A stretch of 37,675 nucleotides of DNA from Chara braunii (GCA_003427395.1 BFEA01000826.1:28449-66123), one strand, 5' to 3'. Positions 26,842-37,440 are shown, counted from the stretch's first letter. Program-made: numbers and translations. The notes: generated from the sequence alone by a model not told the origin.

Positions 26842-27013
26842 CGGGTCGTGGTCCCATTAGCTAAGAGCATCGGATGGAACGCCTGAATCTGGACGTGTTT
26901 GAGGACAGGAGGAGGAGATTGAGATCGAACTGCTTTTCTGTATGTCTGTATAAAACATGGTCAGATTCATGATTTTTATCCTATCCCCTTTGCTAGGGGG
27001 AGCACGGCCCCGG
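26842..27013. repeat. Foldback (MITE-like) element, family A
   Basis: GGGTCGTGGTCCCATTAGCT at the left and TTGCTAGGGGGAGCACGGCC at the right are inverted relatives; CTGAATCTGGACGTGTTT is intact inside, its partner decayed. A second, poorer A-like segment follows to about 27190 (AACACGTCCAAATTCGG at 27132). Confidence 0.55.
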
Positions 27014-27350
27014 GGTCAAGTCCCACTAGCAGCCTTGACCGTCCTGACCGACCGACTCTGGAGGCGTTCCTGGAGATGTGCAAAAGATCGCCTTCAGTTC
27101 CCTGAACTTTCCTCTACAACACATCTCGGCAAACACGTCCAAATTCGGTCCTTGGGGTGCTAGCGGTACTTGGCCCCCACAAAAGTACTGGGACCATTAC
27201 GCAGAGTTGGTGCAAGTGTGGGGATTAAAGTCCACGAACAAAAATGACCAAAAAAGGGTTATTGTCCTGACTTTCCGCAAACCTGAAAACAAAAACAACT
27301 CCATCAGGGCTTCAATATAGGATAAATTGATATAGTACAGAATAGTCCTC

Positions 27351-27545
27351 AATTTTTTTTAATTTTTTTTTTTGAAAGGGAGATCACCTTGAGATATCAT
27401 TATTGAGCTCACTAGCCCCACGAAATTCAGAAATATTAAATTTTGGTTTCACTCATCAGGTTGGATTTCCATCATCTGGATTCGAACTCTCGTCTGCATT
27501 TCAACAGTTCATGGGTGTACCCACTGAGCTATCAATTATAGATTT
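27351..27545 (-). mobile_element. Candidate tRNA-derived SINE
   Basis: On the minus strand a tRNA-like head reads TTGATAGCTCAGTGGGTACA (A box TAGCTCAGTGGG), then an anticodon-arm-like CTGTTGAAATGCAG, then GAGTTCGAATCC (B box) at normal tRNA spacing. About 100 bp of unrelated body follow and then poly(A) with one TT interruption (27351-27374). Head, body and tail are the SINE layout. The T and D stems do not pair well, so it is not a working tRNA gene. The A and B boxes would form an internal Pol III promoter. Confidence 0.6.
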
Positions 27546-28105
27546 GGGGGTTTACGAAGAAAGCTTCTTTAAGATTAGTTGGGTTCGTTATAGGTTTTGT
27601 GACATATGGGAGTTTCCGGCAGCAATGCCCTCGGTTCTATGCCGCCATAGGGTTAAGCCACAAGTACACGGCCCTAGCCTTGCAGTCCGAAACTTGTCGC
27701 CACAAGAAAGAGAACGAACGAGGCCAAAACGTCAAACGCTATGCCTGCGGTTGAAAAATTCAGTAGGCACCCGCGTTTTCATTTTTCCGTGCCTCCAGAA
27801 TTTCAGGTGTCAGACCCGCGGCCAAGGTGACGATGGATTGGTGCTTTAAGCCTGGCCGAAGAGCCTGACTCGTCCTTGCACGCCGTGGTTATCAATGTGA
27901 GGGACGCTGAGCCCGTTTGGCAGCTTGTAATAATGATATAATCAAGTCTCCTTACAAAAAAAGGGAAAGAAAGCCACACCAAAAAGAGCTCCACCAAACA
28001 AAATATGCTCTGAGAGGTAGAAAACCCAAACAAACCTGAAAAAGGTAAATCCTCACTTCACTTGAAAAAGCCCATAGCCCTAGCCTTTTATTGTAGAGAA
28101 AACGG
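27546..28105. other. No recognised feature
   Basis: A 148-codon frame crosses part of this stretch but shows no domain, biased composition or homologous neighbour that I can name. It overlaps the SINE, so I do not call it a gene. Confidence 0.3.
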
Positions 28106-28107
28106 CG

Positions 28108-28250
28108 GTGCAGTCAGGATTTGAGTTTGAAAATGCACTTGAAGCAAAAAGCTTGGTAATAATGAATGTTTATAAACTAGGTTCCGAATCCGGTGGGGTC
28201 ACATGGGGGTGTGTAGTGTTCGCGGGATTGCCAGTGCATTTTCAAATTGT
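28108..28250. repeat. Foldback family D element
   Basis: GATTTGAGTTTGAAAATGCA at the left pairs with the inverted TGCATTTTCAAATTG at the right. The inside carries GGGGGTGTGTAGTGTTCGCG, related to the TTGTATTCGAGG phrases at 0.5-0.65 kb, where the same TTTGAAAATGCG arm is also seen (about 423). Confidence 0.5.
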
Positions 28251-28424
28251 TTTCGTGACTGTGCCAGAGTCACCCCTGTATTCCAACTAGCATCACCCAA
28301 AGGCACAAGAAAACCTGAATCAGGAACAAATCCAGCATCTTAAAACTCACTCTTGGAGTAAGTACAGTATCGCTAACAGGGAGCGCGAATTAAAGGAAAG
28401 CTATCAAAATTCTCGACTGAGGGA

Positions 28425-28890
28425 ACGATGGATGCACATTTTCTCGATCCCGCAAAAACACAAGCTTCACACACCATGATTGATGCGATACACGACCTTA
28501 ATTCGAAAGAGGCAGCACCGACGCTCGCCACTGCAAAATGCCCTAAAATTACACATGATTTTTTCAAGGACCTTTCTCATCCCACGTACCAGATCTGGAG
28601 AGTGAAGCCCACCACAAGAGAATAGAGGAATTTTTGGAGCCAGTGCATAAGAAGCTGACAAGGGGACAATGAGAACTCTTGGAGGCGCCTCTCTCCCAAC
28701 AGGAAGTCTGGGCAGCACTTCTGCAAATGGAAAAAGAAAAAATATCGGGAATCGATGGGCTCCACAAGGAGTTTTGAGAAGCTACATGGGACTATATGAG
28801 CCACGATGTCATGAACTTCTACGAGAAGATGTGGCGCACGGGGGAAATGGGGGAGATGGTGAGTCAGGGAGTGTTAACTACGTTTTTTTC
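28425..28890 (+). pseudogene. LINE reverse transcriptase fragment (N-terminal RT region)
   Basis: The plus strand contains, with stops and one frame change, FFKDLSHPTYQIW, then LSQQEVWAALLQMEKEKISG and IDGLHKEF-stop-EATWDYMSHDVMNFYEKM. The last follows the plant LINE scheme (E)ExxxAxxxMxxxKSPGxDGLxxEFYxxxWD. It breaks off after MVSQGV, just where the next RT motif would begin, and AT-rich DNA follows. It is in the opposite orientation to the LINE copies at 14-17 kb. Confidence 0.7.
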
Positions 28891-29570
28891 AAAACAAACA
28901 TTTCTTATTTTTTTAACAAAATTGAAACTCCATTTTTTTTGCACTTTTCTATTTTTTTAGCAAGTAAACTAACACATTAGGTGCGATACCCGTTTCACAT
29001 TTTCCGCATAACATGATGAAACTACCTAAACATGGAAGCAAGATTATGCAAAATGGTGAGTTAATTATTTTTGGATTGCGTCAAGTTCAATTATTAAGAT
29101 TTTATGGATTTATTATGTGTTTCAACTAATTATTATAATTTTGAGAAAATTACTGTCATATGACAACAAAAAAAGTACCATAATTCGATTTTTATCTTCA
29201 TTCCTTCCAAGTTTATAAATTGTTTTATCAAGTGAGCAACACTTTGTCCGTAATATTACATATAGAATGCAAAAAAAAAAAAAAAATCTTGCTATTTTTT
29301 GAAATTTCTGTACTCAAACATGCAAAAGACACTTCGATACACTCGCATACAACTTTTTTTCGGTCATTCAATTGATAGCCACATTATGAATTATTTAAAT
29401 ATATGCCAAAACCTTTATAATTTAGAATGCCATCGTCGATTATTATATTAACTTTAACTTGTCTGTCGCAAATGGTCACTCTCCTTTAGCTAGTCTACTT
29501 ATCATTGTCAATTTCCACATATCCTCTCGGCTGCATTCACCATAAGAATCCATAGTGTTGAGTCTTGTGA
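28891..29570. other. AT-rich non-coding DNA
   Basis: Markedly AT-richer than the neighbours, with T and A tracts and no meaningful frame. The abrupt end of LINE similarity suggests an insertion or a breakpoint near 28880. I see no TSD. Confidence 0.5.
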
Positions 29571-29599
29571 GTCGTCTATTCTCCCATTCGACAGAGGTA

Positions 29600-30460
29600 G
29601 GGGGGAGGGTCCATCGTTTCACAAACACGGGATCCCCCTTCAACTTCGTGCCCGTAGGGGGTCCAGTGTTTGTGAAACTTTGGACCCCCTCCCCCAGATA
29701 AGGGAGAGGCTCCAGCGTTTCACAAACGCCGGACCCCATGGGGCCACAAACTTGAGTGGGGGTCCGGCGTTCATGAAACGCTGGACCCTCTCCCCCTTTG
29801 GCATAGACAGGGGAGAGGGTCCAGCGTTTCACAAACGCCAGACCCCATTGGGGCACGAACTTGAGTGGGGGTCCGGCGTTCGTGAAACGCTGGACCCTCT
29901 CCCCCTTTGGCATTGATAAGGCAGAGGGTCCAACGTTTCACAAACATCGGACGTTATGGGGGCACGAACTTGAGCGGGGGTCCGGAGTTCGTGAAACGCT
30001 GGACCCTTTTCCCTATCTGTGACGAAAGGGGAGAGGATCCAACGTTTCGCGAACGCCGGACCCCCCCTAAAGTGCGTGCACCAATGGGGTCGGGCGTTTG
30101 TCATAAGCTAGACCGAAACCCTATTCGGCAGAGATAGGGGAGAGGGTCCAACGTTTCACAAACGTCGGACCCCTTGCGGCCTGACCAAAAGAGAGGGTCC
30201 AATGTTCCACGAACGGTTGACCCTTTGTGCTACGTTCACCGGAAAGGGTCCAGCGTTCGTGAAACGCCAGACACTTAACATGTCGCGTGTTCGAAGAGGG
30301 TCCAGTGTTTGTGCAATATCGGGGCCTCCGTGGTCCAAAAACAGTATAGGCTAATTTGTGAAACGTTAGACCCTTTGTGGTTCTATGACTGGAGATGGTT
30401 CGTTGTTCAGTGAAAGCTAGACCCTCCTTGGAGCGACCGTTGGAGAGGGTTTGTCGTTTC
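29600..30460. repeat. Array of about 16 imperfect palindromes, about 53-bp spacing
   Basis: Units of the form GGTCCAGCGTTTCACAAACG..GGACCC, each able to fold on itself (GGTCC with GGACC, GCGTTT with AAACGC), recur every 45-57 bp. Often they alternate between GAGGGTCCAGCG and its inverse GGGTCCGGCGTTCGTGAAAC. The best units lie between about 29700 and 30070; copies decay toward 30460. Spacers of about 15-25 bp are themselves similar (GGGGCACGAACTTGAGTGG; CTCTCCCCCTTTGGCAT). The repetitive peptides seen in every frame are a by-product. Confidence 0.8.
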
Positions 30461-31395
30461 AAAAAGTTTGTGACATGGTGATGACAATTGTCTGTTTTTT
30501 TGGTCAGTCATTGTGTATGTATGACCATCGAGGAAAGAACCAGAGGAGTTCAGGAAATGGGGAGAAAGGGGTCAACAACAGGTCCAAACTGGTGGCATCG
30601 AGAAGTACGAGGACGATAAAGCGACAACAGAGAAGGGCAAGGTTGACGACAGAGAGTTAAGGAAATTTTATCTCACTTCGGTTTACGATGAGGAGGGCAC
30701 CGACTGGGTCGGTGCTGATAAGAAAGTCAACCTGACCTCGCCCTATTCAAGGGATACGGTCAGAAGGCGTTCGCTATGAAACCCTTTGATTTGAAAGGGG
30801 ATGGAAGTGACATTCGGATGGTTCATCCTGTTCATTTTCTTAACAAGACCAACAACTATAGAAAAAGTGGTGAATATCCGAAGGTCGACGTCGTCCATCA
30901 GTTCAAAGGACCACTTGTCCGGGTTGTCTCGTACGACACTCTCGTCTAGGGTGTCTCTGACGCTTTGATGTCTTGTGTAGAACGATGCCAAGTAGTTTCA
31001 ACTCCTTAGCAACCTTCAAAAGTTACTGCAAAGGTGATCATATACTCCCAGCGGTCGGGGCGATGTTCTTCGGAAAAGGCTGCGAAGAGGAAGTTGCTTG
31101 CCATACCTCCGTCGCGACTCGAAATACCTGATGTGATTGTTGGCACTTCATGCTCGCGGCAGACAAATCTTCATGCCCTCGACCAACGGTCTGACGAGCG
31201 AACGGAGGAAGATGTTGGGTTCTATGAACTACACGTAGGGTCCTTTGAGGACTCGCGACATGGGGGCGGTGGAGGAGAGAGCGAAGGGAATGTGGAACCT
31301 GCGGCACGGTACGGTTACCAGTGTTGTCACGCGGGGATTCCCGGGGCCCAAGCCGGTGTCGGGCAGCTGCCTACCAACCCAATACCCATTTTTTG
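30461..31395. pseudogene. Decayed coding-like sequence, unknown
   Basis: Neither strand has a long frame, yet short stretches look protein-like, for example minus-strand NPDKWSFELMDDVDLRIFTT (about 30850-30925) and plus-strand YDEEGTDWVGADKKVNLTSP (about 30687-30746). I recognise no family. Possibilities are a fragment of a multicopy host gene, an exon, or a non-LTR or LTR element remnant. Confidence 0.25.
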
Positions 31396-31715
31396 AAAAA
31401 CATTAACTTCTCAAACATGTTTTTTTTATGTTTTGCATGATTTTGGAGTGTGCATGTATGTGAGCGAGGGGTTCGAGGGAGATCTTGGGGCCCATGGCCT
31501 TCGTACTAACCTGGGGACAGGCAAGGAAGACGGGTCGAGGATGTGCGAGAGCGGGGCAGGACGTGGACGAAAAAATCAGGAGATTTTATGCAGCATCTGG
31601 GGAAGAGGAGAAGAGCAACTGACGTCGAGACAAAGGGGGAGGGTCCAAAGAGGAGGGGGTTTGAGAAGGGGCAAAAACTAAAAAAAAAGAAAAGAGAACA
31701 TTCTATTCTACAACC

Positions 31716-31718
<3 letters not shown>

Positions 31719-31772
<54 letters not shown>

Positions 31773-31800
31773 GTGTGCGTGTATGTGTGTGTGTGTGTGA
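31719..31800. repeat. (TG)n microsatellite
   Basis: About 80 bp of TG dinucleotides with minor interruptions (TTGTGTGCGTGTATG) in the second half. A G-run (about 31806-31820) follows. Confidence 0.95.
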
Positions 31801-32228
31801 TTGGGTGGGGGTGGGGGGGGCGACCCATCCCCCACCAATCAATCGGTCCATCAATGAATCAAAAAAAAAATAAAAAAAATCGATGTGTTTTGAGTCTGGT
31901 TAGGTTTTTGATTTTTTAAAAATAATTGAAGTGCTAAAAAAATCAAAATAAAAATATGGGGATGTAGAGCGCAACAAAATGTACACCCCCATTTTATTAT
32001 TATTTTTTTAAATTATTTGCCTGCGAAAAAAAATTTCGCGGGCACGTTGTACCGCATTCTAACGCGGTGTAGCACGACGTTGTAACGGGGTTTCAACGAC
32101 CGTTGAACCTTTCAACGGAAACCCCCATTGAATCGATTTTGGGACACGCAGACAGCATGTGGCCTTCACTTAGGGCGTCTGCACACGCTGCCTGCTACGG
32201 TGTTCTTGCACGCTGTCCACAATAGCGT

Positions 32229-32253
32229 GGTCAAGCGGTAATCGCTTGATCAC
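32229..32253. repeat. Hairpin, first copy
   Basis: GGTCAAGCG and CGCTTGATC pair around GTAAT, followed by AC. A near-identical palindrome lies at 32372-32398, both preceded by a CACACGCTG phrase. Confidence 0.55.
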
Positions 32254-32371
32254 TGGTGCCAACAGTGATTTCAAAAAAAAAAACATAAATCAAATTCAAA
32301 AACGTCTAGAACTGCATGTGAGAAAGCGGTAGTTTTCACTTAAGGCCTTCCCACACGCTGCTCATTGCTGG

Positions 32372-32398
32372 GTGATCAAGCGGTAATCGCTTGATCAC
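32372..32398. repeat. Hairpin, second copy, perfect 11-bp stem
   Basis: GTGATCAAGCG and CGCTTGATCAC are exact inverse complements around GTAAT. Terminator-like in shape only; no gene ends here. Confidence 0.7.
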
Positions 32399-32854
32399 AA
32401 CCTCTAGCAACAACTCTAGAAAATAAATAAAGCAATTACTCCAAGTTCCCTGAGATAGTGTGCGGGAGTATGTATGGATGGCTGCCTAGAGCTCTATTAC
32501 AACACAATGACCATATTCGAACTGAATAAATATTAATCCATAAGAACTAATTTCAACGCTGATACCAGTGCAAGGATTACTTAGTAATCTGTCACTGTCC
32601 GGTCACAGACCAAAATTGATAAATCAATTTCATTGGTTTTACTCACTCCTTGAATACCTTCCTGCTCAGACCAGATAACTCGCTTGTGTGCAACACAAAT
32701 CTGTACTCGAGGCTCTGCCAAGGAAGCTAACGACTAATTAGTATTTGACGTCGTCCTCAAAAACTCGATCAAAGGGAACTCATGGAGGCAAACTAAATAC
32801 GCAATTAGCATGCCACTATCTCTCCCCTTCTCCCACTATACCGTTGCTCGTGGA

Positions 32855-32950
32855 GCAGTGTATACTCCCGTACGTATACGGGCCGTACGTACTCCCGTAC
32901 AACCGTACGTACGGGGCCCGGGCCCCAATACGGGCCGTACGTATGGACTT
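32855..32950. repeat. Cluster of CGTACG palindromes
   Basis: CGTACG or CGTAC occurs at least eight times in about 95 bp, including CCGTACGTATACGGGCCGTA and CCGTACGTACGGGGCCCGGG. Many nested self-complementary words (GGGGCCCGGGCCCC) make this one of the most palindromic short segments in the window. Confidence 0.7.
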
Positions 32951-32961
32951 CCGGCCATTCG

Positions 32962-33390
32962 TACGCAGTCTTGGAGGGGGGGTTTGGGAATGTTTTTTGG
33001 GTGGGTGGGTGTCGGGTGTCGGGGAGAGTCGATCTGTAATTTTATTTTTTTTTAACCAATTTTTTTTTTTATTAGGGTGGGGGGAGTGGGGGTTAAATAA
33101 TTATTTTGGGGGGGGTGGAGGGGGGGGTTCATCATTAGGGGGCGTGAGTGGAGGTATTTGAGCCGTAAAAAAAAAATAAAAAAAAATGGGGCTGGGGAGG
33201 GGCTCGTTTGCGGAATTTTTTTTGAGGTGTCGTTGATCGCAATGCCAAGGTCGTTTTTTGGGGTTGAGAAGGGTTTGGCGAGGGGAAGGTTTGGATGGGG
33301 TGGGGGGGGTATGGGGGGGGGTCCGGTCTTGGGCTATGCAAAAGTCGTCTTTCGGGGTTGGGGAGGGTTGTCTGGGGGTTGCTTACAACT
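32962..33390. repeat. G-rich tract, possible quadruplex-forming
   Basis: Multiple runs of 4-8 G on the plus strand (about 32972, 33076, 33107, 33120, 33300-33322), broken by T and A homopolymers. Reading frames across it are poly-Gly and not credible. Confidence 0.6.
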
Positions 33391-33639
33391 GCATGAGAGG
33401 CGAATGAAACACACGACGAAACAAGTTGAAGACAGCATCAAGTTCATATTTCAAACAAAGACAATTTTGAAAAGCATCGAGTAACATTCATTGCAGAAAT
33501 TTCGAAACTGAAACATGACTGGCCAACGAAAACAAGGCGAAATAGATGCACCATAAACACACCACAATAAAAGAAACACGGAGAGTGAACTCAGTCAAAC
33601 GATGTATGAAGAAAGTGTGTAATCGTCTAAGACATCAAT

Positions 33640-33905
33640 AGAAAAATAAAAGGGAAAAAAAACAAAAACTGCACCTACTGCACCTATGTTTGAAGAAAGT
33701 GTGCAATTGTTTGAAACATGAATAGAAAGTGTGCAATTGTCAGAAACATCAATAGAAAAAAAACAACGAAAACAAACAAAAACTGCACCTACTACACTTA
33801 CTGCACCTACTGCACCTATCTATGAAGACGATGTGCAATCTCATGAAACATCGATGCGAATACGCATCCAGACATGACGAGCTGCACATACTGCACCTAT
33901 AAACA
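33640..33905. repeat. Short interspersed direct repeats
   Basis: AACTGCACCTACTGCACCTA occurs at about 33667, with relatives at about 33780 and 33876. GAAAGTGTGCAATTGT occurs at about 33696 and 33726, and a GAAAGTGTGTAATCGT form at about 33611. An irregular repeat with no coding content. Confidence 0.5.
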
Positions 33906-33967
33906 TATGACCTCATCTGAAATATTGAAGGTACTATACACTACTAGGAAATAGAGGACAGGAGAGA

Positions 33968-35587
33968 TTAAGCATCATCGTCATCCACAATGTCCTTCCT
34001 CCTCCTCCGCGGCGCCACACTAGTGGTACCATCCCCGCCACTTGTGCCACCTACCGGCCCGTTCCCCGTGTTCGGAGCACGAGTCCCTCCCTGTGCTGCC
34101 GCCTCGACCCCGCCCCGTGCTCGAAGAATGTCCTATACAGAAACCCTCTTCCGCTGGCCAATAGGCATCTCCAAATCGTCGGAACCTGACTCCCAACCGA
34201 CGGGTGTTTGTGACGATCGCTGCGTCGTCAGTGCCCTCACATCCACCCCCAATATACGTCCGGCCATGCTCCTTCCGGGGGCGTGACTGTGCTCGTCGAG
34301 CTCCTTCGTAGTGGTAGTGGAAGTCCGCCCTCTAGGACGTGGCACCGCCGCCTCAGCAGGTGCGCTCATCGGCTGCTCCGTCCCCCGGGTAGAGGCCCTC
34401 TCCCTCCAACCTACTTCATACGCGACAACGTTCCTGCCCAATGCCTCCAGGGTCCGTGGATGTAAACCGGCCAACCCAGGCTGACTCACCCTCATCTGGT
34501 GGGTCACGCTCCTGACAGTACTAAGACGACCCTTTCCTGCTCTCATCTTCTTCTTCCGTGACTTGGGAGAAGGAGACTCCCCTGCAGGTGCCGATGCGGG
34601 ACTCGGTGTCGGGCCTGGACCCTCGGGATGTGTGGTCAGAATGACATCTGTGGTAGACGATGGTATTGACGGGCTGCACGACACATAAGCTGGGCCCTCT
34701 GCCATGACCCTCCTGGACGCCTCATCCATCCGTCCCCGTCGATCTGCCCACAATGGGTCCTCACGTGCTTGCCGCTCAAACTCCTCCGCCGACAAAGCTC
34801 CAGCGAATGGCAATACACAAACACCATGAACAAGTGATGCAGGTCTCTCGCCTGCGTCCCCACCGACTGCACCGCCACACTCAACCTCTGCATCCTCCGC
34901 CATACAATGGCCTGCACCATCACTTGTCTCGAGCATCCGCTCTGCACGTGCCCTCGCCGAAATACTCTGTGTCATCTCACAACGCCTGGCCAACTCCAGC
35001 ACCCTTTCCCTCTTCTCGCGGTCGGTCCTTTCCTGCTCCGACTCTGTCACTCGTTCCTGCACAGGTCCACAACCCCCAACATCCCCTACTACATGCTCAT
35101 GCTGCCCCAACGAACACTGTGTCTCCTCCGCTACCTCCCACAACATGCTGCTACTGATGTCACCCACGCTGCATGCAGGCAAACCTCTAAGGATCTGACT
35201 GATGGGCATAGCTTGTGCGTCCACACCACCACTACCACGCTCGCCTGTCGGCGTCGGAGGAAGCCCCAACAAAGCACCAAACATGTCGTCGCTGAATATG
35301 GCACCGAACTGTGTAGATGCCCTCCCAACCTCTGCAGCCACGCCATCAATCTCTACAGACCCGACTGCAGTTTTTGCCGACTTTGCAACAGCCTCTGCAT
35401 ACGAGGCAGCAACCTCTGCAGAACCAGCTGCAACCTCTGCCGACGCGGCAACAACCTTTGCAGACCCGACTGCAACCTCAACAAACTGACCAGGGGAGGC
35501 TGCGACCTCTGCCGACGCGGCAACAACCAGTGCTGTCGCGGCACCCTCATTTGCCCAGTGTACAGTGCGAGTGGACGATGCAGACTC
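33968..35587 (-). CDS. Unknown protein encoded downstream of the hAT transposase
   Basis: A minus-strand frame of 540 codons ends at TAA 33968-33970 and has one in-frame TAG (34133-34135). It starts after a TGA at 35588-35590; a one-base shift there would extend it to about 35690. The N-terminal part (about 35350-35530) is an Ala/Val/Glu/Ser repeat with SAEVAA phrases. A charged helical part (ERVTESEQERTDREKRERVL), a Pro/Ser-rich stretch, a basic SRKKKMRAGKGR and a C-terminal RRRRKDIVDDDDA follow. I recognise no domain. It shares strand with the transposase, so it may be a second element gene or an unrelated expanded family. Nuclear location is suggested only by the basic clusters. Confidence 0.5.
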
Positions 35588-35728
35588 TCACCTCTCCTTT
35601 CCTCCAGCAGCACCACCTGCACCACTTGTGTGCCATGCACCCCCAACACCCGGCCTGCTGCCTCCCCTACCTGCACCACTGCATCGGTCACCACAATGTC
35701 TCTTGGACCTCCCTAAACCACCTGCAGG

Positions 35729-37440
35729 CTATGTACCGTCGCCGCCGCCATCGTCATCATCACCACGTCGGCGTGTCGGGGAATAGTTGGGATCATCATC
35801 GTCCTCACTGCTCCCCTCGTACCCCCTCCCGACACCGTCGTCGTCGTCGTCTCCCTCCTCAGCATCTCCCCGACTTCCCTGCTCGTCATGTCCACGACAA
35901 TCTGTCAGAGGGTGTGGAATCATGCCCTCAACCCGATCCTCTAGGCCTTGCAGTGGAACGTCACGAGCACTCGAACGTCGAGGTGGAGGGGGAGGCTGCA
36001 CAGTGCCTGTACTAAAAGCACACGTCTGAGGACGCATCATCTCGGTGAGAGGAGCGTTGTCCCGGTCCTCATTAGAACCTCCTGGCTCTGAGTCCACCGC
36101 CAGGTCATCCGGATCAGACCACGGCTCCGCCTCCATCTGTCCTGAGCCATAGGATCAGGCTCGGGATCGCAGACCGAGTCCAACTCACTGAACTCAGTCG
36201 GCATGAGCACCGTGGCGCGACAACTGAAATACGTCTCCACGCTGGGCGGTGCCCTCGAGAGGCGATCCCTCTGCCCGAGTTGCACCTGCCGCTCACGCTG
36301 CGCCTCTGTGACTCGGTCAGCTGGCCGAACACCCTCATCACGAGGCGGAGGAATAACATCCTCTGTCTCCTCATCGTCCTCCCATGGCGGAACATACTCC
36401 GAATCCCTTCCCTGACAAGTTGACAACGACTAAATCTCAAGTTGGTGGATATCTCCACCAATCGAGTAAGCTTGATGAAACCAAGCTTGTTACGCCTCTT
36501 CACCTGAACACACTTATGAACGACTGAGTTCCTCTCCACGGGAGAGCCACACGTCCATGTGTGCGTCCGACGAATGGCGTAACTCTGAAGGAGAGGGACC
36601 CCGTCCCCGTGCTGCACCCACCACTGCCCGACCAGCGACGTCTCCTTCTCCCCTCTGCAGGAGGCCGCGTCCTTGTCACCCTCAACCCCTTCGTACGTCC
36701 AATCGCCCTCCCGACTATGGAACTCCGCCAGCTGCGTGCACAACGTCTGATACAAATTCTTGTCATCGCTAGTCTGCTGGCGAAGGTATCGCAGTGTCTC
36801 CTCAGCCAGTGTCTTGTCGTGCTCGCTCCGCCTCGCCGCTCCGAAAAAGGTGATGCTCATGTGGCGCGGGTTGAGGAGGTGGGCCATGCAATGTGCCAAC
36901 TCCAACATATGATCCACCCGCGCCTGACAAGCCTGAACGACGATGTGGAGCTCCTCCTTCGACGTCCTGTTCAGTCTCGCTCTTGCCACCCTGTCAACCA
37001 TGGTAAGGGCCCACGACGACATGCGAGTCATGACACCCCCCCCTCAGTCCAAACGGCGTAGCAACTGCATCACAGGCGTCATCAGCTCCACGATGTCCTC
37101 CACGTGCTCCCAAAATGGCGTGTACCGCACCTGATGACGCACCCACTTAGCCTGCAAGAAAATGGACCTCCTCCATGCAGTCTGAAACCAATCGTCGCTC
37201 ATCATCAACGCCTCAAGCGCTCTACGACGATCAAACAACCTCTCCAACATCAAATAGTGTGTGCCAAACCTCGTCTGCGCAGGGTACACAAACTCTCTGC
37301 CTCGTCGTTGAGTCAAGGGTGGTGCAGCGCTGGAACTCGCTGCAACTGCGGAGGCAGAAGACGGGTCGGCAGCAGAGTACCGTCGATAAAGGCTGAGAGC
37401 CGCCTCGTGCTCTCTAATAAAAACCTTGGCCACACAATTT
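35729..37440 (-). pseudogene. hAT-family transposase (C-terminal two thirds)
   Basis: At the N-terminal side, VAKVFIREHEAALSLYRRYS and QTRFGTHYLMLERLFDRR..LEALMMSDDW match the plant hAT/DUF659 scheme TRFxTxxLxLxxLxxxxxxLxxMxxSxxW, followed by FWEHVEDIVELMTPVMQLLR. The C-terminal hAT dimerisation block is WWVQHGDGVPLLQSYAIRRT, SPVERNSVVHKCVQVKRRNK and LTRLVEISTNLRF (about 36430-36620). An acidic tail (GDDDDDGVGRG, SEDDDDPNYSPTRRR) ends at 35729. Frame changes occur at about 37035 (in a run of eight G), 36430 and 36135. The BED zinc finger and first catalytic part are not in the window, so the gene is 5' truncated or extends past 37675. Single-base shifts could be decay or sequencing error. Confidence 0.8.

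Larger units (their letters stand above)
31830..32850. other. Non-coding stretch with two related hairpins
   Basis: No gene. A block with CACACGCTGCC and a TCAAGCGGTAATCGCTTGA palindrome occurs near 32150-32253 and again near 32340-32400. Otherwise mostly A/T-rich sequence. Confidence 0.4.

Noticed and set aside
27403-27849. 148-codon plus-strand ORF
   Set aside because: Antisense to the SINE candidate in its first half, with no recognisable domain.
29600-30460. CRISPR-like array, because repeats and spacers alternate
   Set aside because: Spacers are similar to one another, repeats alternate in orientation and vary in sequence, there are no cas genes, and the context is eukaryotic.
29476-30462. 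Several 60-145-codon ORFs with repeated FTNAGP and RRTP peptides
   Set aside because: They are produced by the palindrome array in multiple frames and on both strands at once.
31543-31919. ORFs reading poly Cys-Val
   Set aside because: Translation of the TG microsatellite.
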